From an uncultured Bacilli bacterium (lineage in GTDB: Bacteria > Bacillota_I > Bacilli_A > RF39 > UBA660), in NCBI GenBank assembly GCA_947625005.1, contig CANQNA010000092.1, forward strand, positions 1-5,750: DNA of 5,750 nt, read 5' to 3'. Position 1 is the first letter of the stretch, and each line of letters opens with the position of its first letter. The notes beneath the pieces are model-generated. The model was not told the DNA's origin, searched no databases, and saw only the letters and a program-made list of their open reading frames with translations. Shown in pieces: positions 1-5,151 of the stretch. The position numbers and the translations under genes were made by a program.

Positions 1-19
1 AAAAAAGGGGAGTTTTAGA

Positions 20-907
20 ATGGAAATATTAAATTTTAGTGAAAGGCAATTTCAAAAATTAGAAAAATATAAATTAGCTAAAGAAGTAGAAAATACAGAA
101 GCTAAATTATATGTTTATGATTTTAAGGATAAATGGAATCATTCTCAGGAATTTATAAAAATATTTTTTCGTCAAGAAGGACCATATTTTTCGAATAAAC
201 TTAATACTTTAAGTGAACTTATTAATGCTAAGGACAAAATAAATATTCCAGAAATAGTAATGCCTAACAAATTAATTACCATTGATAATCAATTATGTGG
301 ATATTCTCAACCTTTAATAAAAAATAATTGTAATATAAAAGTTATGTTAAATAATCCGCAAGTTTCATTAGAAATGAAACTTGATATCTTATATAAGATA
401 GCTAAATTAATTAATAAAATTGCAAAATCTCCAGAGTGCCAAGATTATCAATTTTATCTAGGAGATTTACATGAAGGAAATTTTATTTATAGTTTTTCTG
501 AAAATAGTATAAAAGCTATAGATATTGATAGTGCTAAAATAGGTAATAATATGTCTTCAGATTCTAAATATTTAACTTATAATGATAAGTTATGGGATTT
601 TTCTAGTAAATATCCTTTAGATAGTAATGATCGACATATTTCTAGTTACAATACTATGGTTATTAGTTTTGTTTACATGGTATTAAGTTATTTTGGTGGA
701 GAGAATTTTAGCAATTGTAAAGTATCTTATTTTTATAAATATTTAAACTACTTACTCGATTGTGGTTTACCTAAATCAGTAACAGATATGTTTGCTCAGA
801 TATATTTACCTCAAGATAATTATTTGAAACCCGAATTGCTTAAAGAAATAGATGTTAAAACTTTGAGAAAAATCCAAGAAAAAAATTTATATGAAGCAAT
901 AAAATAA
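20..907 (+). CDS. Protein-kinase-fold protein of unknown substrate
   Basis: A 295-residue soluble protein with the skeleton of the protein kinase/aminoglycoside phosphotransferase fold. Visible signatures are a candidate ATP-binding lysine K47 in a beta-strand (EFIKIFF), a possible helix-C glutamate E66, a hinge-like stretch near residues 94-100 (GYSQPLI), a catalytic loop GDLHEGNF with D149 and N154 at the kinase D+5 spacing, and a metal-binding DxD (D168/D170, IDIDSAKIG) in the place of DFG. A hydrophobic helix follows at about 212-226. There is no glycine-rich loop of textbook form, no signal peptide and no transmembrane or sensor domain. The ATG is supported by GGGGAG at 7-12, seven bases upstream. 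Tandem TAA codons end it at 905-910. Upstream genes are outside the window, so operon membership is unknown. A small-molecule kinase or a protein kinase are both possible; the fold assignment is fairly secure and the substrate is unknown. Confidence 0.7.
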   Translation: MEILNFSERQFQKLEKYKLAKEVENTEAKLYVYDFKDKWNHSQEFIKIFFRQEGPYFSNKLNTLSELINAKDKINIPEIVMPNKLITIDNQLCGYSQPLIKNNCNIKVMLNNPQVSLEMKLDILYKIAKLINKIAKSPECQDYQFYLGDLHEGNFIYSFSENSIKAIDIDSAKIGNNMSSDSKYLTYNDKLWDFSSKYPLDSNDRHISSYNTMVISFVYMVLSYFGGENFSNCKVSYFYKYLNYLLDCGLPKSVTDMFAQIYLPQDNYLKPELLKEIDVKTLRKIQEKNLYEAIK

Positions 908-912
908 TAAAA

Positions 913-936
913 AAGTTGTTCTTAGTAAAACAACTT
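913..936 (-). terminator. Terminator hairpin of the murT-gatD operon
   Basis: An 8-bp perfect stem, AAGTTGTT (913-920) with AACAACTT (929-936), closes an 8-nt loop and begins six bases past the gatD stop codon. Read on the minus strand, the hairpin is followed by a U-rich tail (TTTTATTATTTT), as in an intrinsic terminator. Read on the plus strand it is followed by A-runs rather than T-runs, so it is a poorer terminator for the kinase-like gene ending at 907, although the two convergent transcripts share this 35-bp gap and it may work in both directions. Confidence 0.65.
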
Positions 937-942
937 AAAAAA

Positions 943-1656
943 TTAACTAATAAAATTTTTAATAAATTCATTATAAGCTTTAAAATCTAAAGTATTGGTT
1001 ATGGGAATATAATCAATATTTTTTTTATTTAATACTTGTTCTACAATATAATTCGTTAAATGAGGATTTCTAATTAATATTGGTCCTATTAAATATGTTC
1101 CTAAAAAATTATTATAGTGAATACCTTCATATTTGCTCTTATAATTTTCTGCATGTCCTAGAGTAACTGTAAATAAATGGTTATCTTTAAGACTCATTAT
1201 ACATTGTCTATTATGAAATCCTATTAAAGGATCTTTTAAAAAATCACATTCAACAATTTGTTCTCCTCTAATTCTTTCATTAACTTCTTTTGCATAAAAG
1301 TCAAATATATCTAAAGTATCATATTGTTTTCCATTTTGTTTTAAAATATATTTTCCAAATAACTCATAAGAATTTCCTGTACAAATAATAAATTTACCTT
1401 TATCAATGAGTTTTTTAAAATCATTTTTATATTTCATTATATCTTCTAAAACAATTAATTGATTATTTTCTGTTCCACATCCTATATAAATAATATCATA
1501 TTTTTTTAAATCAAATTCATCTCCAATAGTTAGATTATCTACTAAACAATCCATACTTTGTTCTTCAAAAGTTTTAACCAATGCTTTAATATTTCCAACT
1601 TCTCCATATAAATTCATTAAATCATAATAAAGATGAGCAATTTTTATTTTATTCAT
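943..1656 (-). CDS. gatD: GatD-like glutamine amidotransferase subunit (divergent active site)
   Basis: A 237-residue class I (CobB/CobQ-like) glutamine amidotransferase. In known systems GatD hydrolyses glutamine and passes ammonia to MurT, which amidates the D-glutamate of the lipid II stem peptide on the cytoplasmic face of the membrane. Visible features: the family N-terminus (YYDLMNLYGEVGNI, 10-23), the putative nucleophile C92 in FIICTGNSYELFGK, R128 in ERIRGEQ at the place of the glutamine-selecting arginine of Staphylococcus aureus GatD, and IHYNNFLGTYLIGPIL (179-194). The last motif normally reads GTYLHGP; here the catalytic histidine position is I190. The segment after the cysteine is also two residues longer than in S. 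aureus GatD as I recall it. Length is near the family norm of about 240. The start lies within the murT 3' end (8-bp overlap) with only a weak AGTGAG-like SD, suggesting translational coupling. Family identity is secure; whether it is an active glutaminase is open. Confidence 0.85.
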   Translation of the reverse strand: MNKIKIAHLYYDLMNLYGEVGNIKALVKTFEEQSMDCLVDNLTIGDEFDLKKYDIIYIGCGTENNQLIVLEDIMKYKNDFKKLIDKGKFIICTGNSYELFGKYILKQNGKQYDTLDIFDFYAKEVNERIRGEQIVECDFLKDPLIGFHNRQCIMSLKDNHLFTVTLGHAENYKSKYEGIHYNNFLGTYLIGPILIRNPHLTNYIVEQVLNKKNIDYIPITNTLDFKAYNEFIKNFIS

Positions 1657-2986
1657 TATAAGATCTCACTTTCTCTTTGATAATTGCTGTCATATCAAAA
1701 CAAACCATTGTATAAATATGACCAACACTTTCTTTTTTTATAGTGGGGACTAAATTATCTAAATTATCAATCATAACAATTTTATCATCAGGAATATTAT
1801 CATAATGCAAACGATTTCTCACATCCCATTTAAATCTACCGATACAAAAGATTCGGTTAATTGATTTATCATTTAAAGGAGTAAAATCAACATCATATAA
1901 CCAACTCAAATCATTTTCTTTATATCTTCTGGAAACATTATCAAAACCTAAAATTACGGTTTTTACTTCTTGTTGATCTTTTATATAATTAAGACTTTGT
2001 AAGTAGCTTAAATTATTTTCGTTTTTGCTTTCTAACATTGTAATTTTTCGGTTATCTATTGTTAACTCTTGTCCTCTTTTACTGACTAAAATATTTTCAT
2101 TTAAAGCGACCTTTAAAGTATCTTCACTGACATTTAATACTCGACATAAAGCATAAGCAGCTGTTGTATAATATACGGCAAAAAAGATATTTTTATTTAA
2201 ATGAATTAAAGAATCATTTATAGTTATAAAACTTTTATCTAAATTTATATCTTTTGCAATAAAATCTACTTTTCCTCGAGTAAATTCACAATTAGGACAA
2301 CTATATTTTCCTAAATGTCCATAATGATAAAAAGAGTATTTTAATTTACTATGACATAAAGGACAGTAAGCAGCATCAAGAGAAAAGGAATCAGAAGAGT
2401 TTAAAGAATATTTATTTTTGCCAATTCCATAAGTTGTAATTATTCCATTATGACTATATTTAAAACGATTAAGTAAAGGATCATCAACATTTATAATTAA
2501 ATGAACATTATCGCCAATCGATTTTTTAATTTTTTCTAAAATAAGTTCTGGATGGCCATTTCTTGCAGGTTGATCTCGAGTAATATTAGTTATTAACATA
2601 TGAGTTAAAGTATCTTTTTCAAATATTTGATTAATATAAGATTCATCTAATTCCATTAATAGTATATCTGCTTTTAATTTATGAGTAAAAATTGAAGTAT
2701 TATTTAAAATTAAAGTTACAGCAGCATTTACTAAATTTGAACCACTTTTATTCCAAACTACTTTATAACCTGCAGTATTTAAGATATGAGCGACTAGACT
2801 AGTAGTACTTCCTTTTCCACTAGAACCCGTAATACCTACAACATATTTAGGATATTTAACTTTTTTTAAAATATCTTTATCTACTGGGACAATTAGTGAT
2901 CCGGGGAATACACTACCATTTTGCTTAAATATTTTACAGATTAAAGTAATAAATTTATTTAACAAAATACAAAAAGTTGTTTTCAT
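1649..2986 (-). CDS. murT: MurT-like lipid II isoglutaminyl synthase subunit
   Basis: A 445-residue Mur-ligase-family protein, the ATP-dependent partner of GatD in amidating D-Glu of peptidoglycan precursors. In order: an amphipathic N-terminal segment and FPGSLIVPVDKDIL (27-40), typical of MurT; the P-loop GITGSSGKGSTT (51-62, K58); NKSGSNLVNAA (79-89); LLMELDES (109-116); TNITRDQPARNGHPE (133-147); NVDDPLL (166-172); a MurT-specific four-cysteine zinc ribbon inserted in the central domain (C208, C211, C230, C233); and a C-terminal domain with DLSWLYDVDF (359-368), the motif holding the aspartate implicated in S. aureus MurT catalysis. The zinc ribbon and the gatD neighbour separate it from MurC-F and FolC. 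Two motifs deviate from the usual forms: GTNGKTTT is replaced by GSSGKGSTT, and RDQxDRxGE by RDQPARNGHPE. The ATG has GGTGATT (matching the 3' part of the SD consensus) just upstream. It is first in the operon, overlapping gatD. Confidence 0.9.
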   Translation of the reverse strand: MKTTFCILLNKFITLICKIFKQNGSVFPGSLIVPVDKDILKKVKYPKYVVGITGSSGKGSTTSLVAHILNTAGYKVVWNKSGSNLVNAAVTLILNNTSIFTHKLKADILLMELDESYINQIFEKDTLTHMLITNITRDQPARNGHPELILEKIKKSIGDNVHLIINVDDPLLNRFKYSHNGIITTYGIGKNKYSLNSSDSFSLDAAYCPLCHSKLKYSFYHYGHLGKYSCPNCEFTRGKVDFIAKDINLDKSFITINDSLIHLNKNIFFAVYYTTAAYALCRVLNVSEDTLKVALNENILVSKRGQELTIDNRKITMLESKNENNLSYLQSLNYIKDQQEVKTVILGFDNVSRRYKENDLSWLYDVDFTPLNDKSINRIFCIGRFKWDVRNRLHYDNIPDDKIVMIDNLDNLVPTIKKESVGHIYTMVCFDMTAIIKEKVRSYNE

Positions 2987-3001
2987 TTAATCACCATAAT
3001 T

Positions 3002-3040
3002 ATTATATCACGTAATATTTTATTAAAAAAGAACTGTCAA
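3002..3040 (-). promoter_or_regulatory. Promoter for murT-gatD
   Basis: On the minus strand a perfect -35 box TTGACA (plus 3035-3040) is followed after 17 bp by TATTAC (plus 3012-3017), an acceptable sigma-A pair giving a leader of about 19 nt. A second candidate is an extended -10, TGATATAAT (plus 3002-3010), whose start site would fall near 2995, at the very edge of the GGTGA SD, giving a leader of only about 9 nt. TTGACA is 27 bp from this TATAAT, too far to pair with it in a standard promoter. Which -10 is used cannot be decided by eye. Confidence 0.55.
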
Positions 3041-3118
3041 TATAAATTGTAAATTACTTTTTAAATTTACGTTTATTTACAAAAATATGACAGAAAACTT
3101 TTTAAATTAATTAATTCA

Positions 3119-3127
3119 TGATATTAT
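3119..3127 (+). promoter_or_regulatory. Extended -10 promoter for the acetyltransferase-murD operon
   Basis: TGATATTAT is an extended -10 (TGn followed by TATTAT, 3122-3127). No good -35 sits at 17 bp; ATGACA at 3088-3093 is 28 bp away. Transcription would start near 3134, right at the AAAGGAG ribosome binding site (3134-3140), giving a leader of about 12 nt. No other promoter is evident before murD, which overlaps the acetyltransferase gene. Confidence 0.45.
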
Positions 3128-3145
3128 AACAAAAAAGGAGTTTTT

Positions 3146-3664
3146 ATGGAAATTGTTTTAAGAAAAATAGAAGCTGATGAATATAATTTAATAAAGCCAA
3201 AAATTTTAGCAGAATATCAAAAAAATGCCGAAGAAGAGAATTTGGAGCGCAAGAAAAATTTTGTCCATTTTCATACTTTTTATTCTGAACAATTACAAGG
3301 AATTTTTCTTGATGGAATACTAGTTGGCTTATTTGAATTATCAAAAATGTTTGGTAATATTAGTATATCTATTTACATTTTACCTGAATTTCGAGGGCAT
3401 GGTATATCTGGACTTGTGCAAAAAAAGATTGTAGAAGAATATGGGAAATATTATCCTGAATCTTCCAGATTTTTATGCGAAGTAGATCCTCGTAATACTT
3501 CTTCTTTAAGAGTTTTAGAAAAATTAGGTTGGTCCCAAACTTATGAATATTTGGAAACAATGATAGAAGAGGGTGGAGAAATTTCTAATATATATGAAAC
3601 AGCAAATCCCTACTATAATTTAGAAAGGAAAAATGAAGAATGTTTAGAAACCAAAAAATTTTAA
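3146..3664 (+). CDS. GNAT-family N-acetyltransferase
   Basis: A 172-residue cytoplasmic protein with a Gcn5-related acetyltransferase core. Strand beta-4 (ISISIYILP, 72-80) leads into the acetyl-CoA pyrophosphate-binding loop EFRGHGISG (81-89), matching the family R/QxxGxG/A signature, followed by helix VQKKIVEEYGKYY. Motif B is CEVDPRNTSSLRVLEKLGW (111-129), with the usual asparagine and the LEKLGF/W ending. The beta-2/3 hairpin (GIFLDGILVGLFEL, 52-65) is also typical. Substrate cannot be told from sequence; small amines, protein N-termini or antibiotics are all possible. The start has AAAGGAG five bases upstream. The 3' end overlaps murD by 25 bp, so the two are almost certainly co-transcribed and perhaps translationally coupled, but this does not prove a role in wall synthesis. 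Confidence 0.85.
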   Translation: MEIVLRKIEADEYNLIKPKILAEYQKNAEEENLERKKNFVHFHTFYSEQLQGIFLDGILVGLFELSKMFGNISISIYILPEFRGHGISGLVQKKIVEEYGKYYPESSRFLCEVDPRNTSSLRVLEKLGWSQTYEYLETMIEEGGEISNIYETANPYYNLERKNEECLETKKF

Positions 3665-4974
3665 TATTGGGCATGGCTCGAAGTGGTATTTCTGTTGCCA
3701 AATTTCTGACAAAATATAATAATGATATAACAATTACAGATTTAAAAGAACAAGATGAAAAAATTTTAGGAGAATTAAAAAAGTTAAATATTAAAGTAGT
3801 TATTACTGACAAACAAGAAGATTTAATTGATGAAACCTTTGATTTAGTTGTAAAAAACCCTGCAATTATTAGTACATCTCCTGCAGTAGAAAAAGCCCGT
3901 AATTTACATATTCCAGTAATAAATGAATTAGAAGTTTGTTATCATTTTCTTCCTGAAGGAGTTAAAATAGTTGGTATAACAGGTTCAAATGGTAAAACTA
4001 CTACAACAACATTAATTTATGAATTATTAAAAAAAACTTACGACAATGTTTATTTAGGAGGTAATATAGGAATCCCTCTTGCTAGTTTAGTAGAAACTAT
4101 TAAACCAAATAGTATTTTAGTTTTAGAAGTATCTGATCATCAACTATGTGATGTATGTGATTTTAAAACAGATATTAGTGTTTTAACTAATATAAGTCAA
4201 GTGCATTTAGATTTTCATGGTAATTCTTTTGAAAAATATAAATCCATAAAAAAAAGAATTTTTAATCATCATACAGAAGATAATTTAGTAATTTTAAATA
4301 AAGATGATGAAAATGTTTTAAAATTAAGTAAAGATATTCCTTCTAAAAAATTGTATTTTTCGAAAAATATTAATTCAGATATTTATTTAAATAATAATAG
4401 TATAATTTATCAAGGGAAAACTTTAATTGAAACTAATGACATTTCTTTAAAGGGCGTTCATAATTATGAAAATATAATGGCAGCCATATTAGTAGTAAAA
4501 CAATTTAATGTGAGCGATGAAATTATAAAAGATTTTTTAGCTAATTTTAAAGGAATAGAACATCGAATAGAATATGTTAGAACTTTAAATGATCGAAAAT
4601 TTTATAATGATTCTAAAGCAACTAACAATCAATCAACTATTACTGCTCTAAAATCATTTAATGAAAAAATTATTCTTTTAATGGGAGGATTAGATAGAAA
4701 TATCCCATTTGATGAACTTGCTCCTTATTTAAATAATGTTAAAACAATTATTTGCTTTGGAGAAACTAAAGAAAAAATTGCGGATTTCGCTCAATCTAAC
4801 AATAAAGAATGTTACATTTTTGATGAATTAAAAGCAGCGACAGAAAAAGCTTATGAAATCAGTGAAAAAGGGGATGTAATCCTTTTAAGTCCTGCTTGTG
4901 CTTCCTGGGATCAATATCCTGATTTTGAAACAAGAGGTACTTATTTTAAAGAAATAGTTAATAATTTAAAATAA
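3640..4974 (+). CDS. murD: UDP-N-acetylmuramoyl-L-alanine--D-glutamate ligase
   Basis: A 444-residue Mur ligase that adds D-glutamate to UDP-MurNAc-L-Ala using ATP in the cytoplasm, the second amino acid addition of peptidoglycan synthesis. Domain 1 carries the Rossmann-like ILGMARSG (10-16) that binds the UDP sugar. Domain 2 has the P-loop GITGSNGKTTTTT (112-124, K119), GGNIG (140-144), E163 in LEVSDHQL, H189 in QVHLDFHG and K204 in YKSIKKRIF. These align, with a constant offset of six, with the E. coli MurD Mg ligands E157, H183 and carbamylated K198. Domain 3 has HRIEYV (308-313), NDSKATN (323-329), LMGGLDR (347-353) and SPACASWDQYPDFETRG (417-433), all MurD-specific. Full family length. 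Minor oddities are SDHQL for the usual SSFQL and VHLDFHG for DHLDRHG. Translation starts inside the acetyltransferase gene, with AAAGGA at 3624-3629 ten bases before the ATG. Confidence 0.97.
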   Translation: MFRNQKILILGMARSGISVAKFLTKYNNDITITDLKEQDEKILGELKKLNIKVVITDKQEDLIDETFDLVVKNPAIISTSPAVEKARNLHIPVINELEVCYHFLPEGVKIVGITGSNGKTTTTTLIYELLKKTYDNVYLGGNIGIPLASLVETIKPNSILVLEVSDHQLCDVCDFKTDISVLTNISQVHLDFHGNSFEKYKSIKKRIFNHHTEDNLVILNKDDENVLKLSKDIPSKKLYFSKNINSDIYLNNNSIIYQGKTLIETNDISLKGVHNYENIMAAILVVKQFNVSDEIIKDFLANFKGIEHRIEYVRTLNDRKFYNDSKATNNQSTITALKSFNEKIILLMGGLDRNIPFDELAPYLNNVKTIICFGETKEKIADFAQSNNKECYIFDELKAATEKAYEISEKGDVILLSPACASWDQYPDFETRGTYFKEIVNNLK

Positions 4975-5000
4975 TTTTTTAAAAAAAATTAAAAAAATAT

Positions 5001-5098
5001 TGATTTTTAAAATCTGTTAAAAAAACTTAACAGATTTTTTATATTAGATTATAGTTTTTCCAAATTAGTTAAAAAAACTATACAGATTTTAAAAATCA
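5001..5098. repeat. Nested inverted and direct repeats with competing RNA folds
   Basis: The outer arms, TGATTTTTAAAATCTGT (5001-5017) and ACAGATTTTAAAAATCA (5082-5098), are perfect 17-bp inverted repeats. The left arm overlaps the left half of the murD terminator stem, so the terminator and the long stem cannot form together. A third hairpin, TATAGTTTTT (5050-5059) with AAAAACTATA (5073-5082), sits inside the outer loop. A 23-nt stretch at 5016-5038 is repeated at 5068-5090 with 21 identities (GTTAAAAAAACT, two changes, then ACAGATTTT). It may be an attenuator-like arrangement, a partial terminator duplication, or a remnant of a small TIR element; no flanking target-site duplication is obvious. 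Confidence 0.5.
5009..5038 (+). terminator. Intrinsic terminator after murD
   Basis: A perfect 12-bp stem, AAAATCTGTTAA (5009-5020) with TTAACAGATTTT (5027-5038), encloses a 6-nt loop (AAAAAC). The T-run 5035-5040 and TTATATT follow directly. It lies 34 bp past the murD stop. The A-run before and T-run after could allow some terminator function on the other strand too, but no minus-strand gene approaches from the right within the window. Confidence 0.75.
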
Positions 5099-5112
5099 CG
5101 AGTTTGCACTTG

Positions 5113-5149
5113 TTTTTCCTCTATGTTACTTTCTTTTTGGGAGGAAAAA
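5113..5149 (+). promoter_or_regulatory. Leader hairpin masking the ribosome binding site of the surface-protein gene
   Basis: TTTTTCCTC (5113-5121) is exactly complementary to GAGGAAAAA (5141-5149), nine Watson-Crick pairs that can be extended by a wobble pair on each side, with a loop of about 17 nt. The 3' arm contains most of the GGGAGG Shine-Dalgarno sequence (5139-5144), seven bases before the ATG at 5152. Folding would hide this site, as in translational switches and RNA thermometers. A possible -35 TTGCAC (5104-5109) lies just upstream, but its best -10 (TACTTT, 5127-5132) is poor. If that promoter were used, the 5' arm would be lost from the transcript, so the hairpin matters only if transcription starts upstream of 5113. 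Confidence 0.45.
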
Positions 5150-5151
5150 TT

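Larger units (their letters stand above)
3000..3129. repeat. Divergent mirrored promoter elements between murT and the acetyltransferase gene
   Basis: Two imperfect copies of one layout face away from each other. The minus-strand copy (plus 3000-3054) reads ATTTACAA, then TTGACAG, a T-run with AA, and TGATATAATAA. The plus-strand copy (3075-3129) reads ATTTACAA, ATGACAG, CTTTTTAAA, and TGATATTATAA. Distances between TGACAG and TGATAT are 23 and 25 nt. Between the copies lie a third ATTTAC (3065-3070) and a 7-bp inverted repeat, GTAAATT (3049-3055) with AATTTAC (3064-3070). This could be a pair of matched promoters with a shared operator. High AT content makes some of the similarity expected by chance, so the shared-regulator idea is inference. 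Confidence 0.45.

Noticed and set aside
20..907. Aminoglycoside phosphotransferase (resistance gene)
   Set aside because: The catalytic loop is generic to the kinase fold and the rest of the protein shows no specific match to characterised resistance enzymes that I can recognise.
3002..3040. TTGACA with TATAAT as one standard murT promoter
   Set aside because: The boxes are 27 bp apart, about ten too many; TATTAC at 17 bp or an extended -10 alone is more plausible.
3144..3344. Minus-strand open frame of 66 codons
   Set aside because: It lies antisense to the acetyltransferase gene, has no ribosome binding site or recognisable domain, and its composition is what AT-rich antisense reading gives.
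3369..3560. Minus-strand open frame of 63 codons
   Set aside because: Fully antisense to the conserved acetyltransferase motifs; no independent support.
3585..3812. Minus-strand open frame of 75 codons with hydrophobic stretches
   Set aside because: Antisense to the acetyltransferase-murD junction; the hydrophobic look arises from reading A-rich coding DNA backwards.
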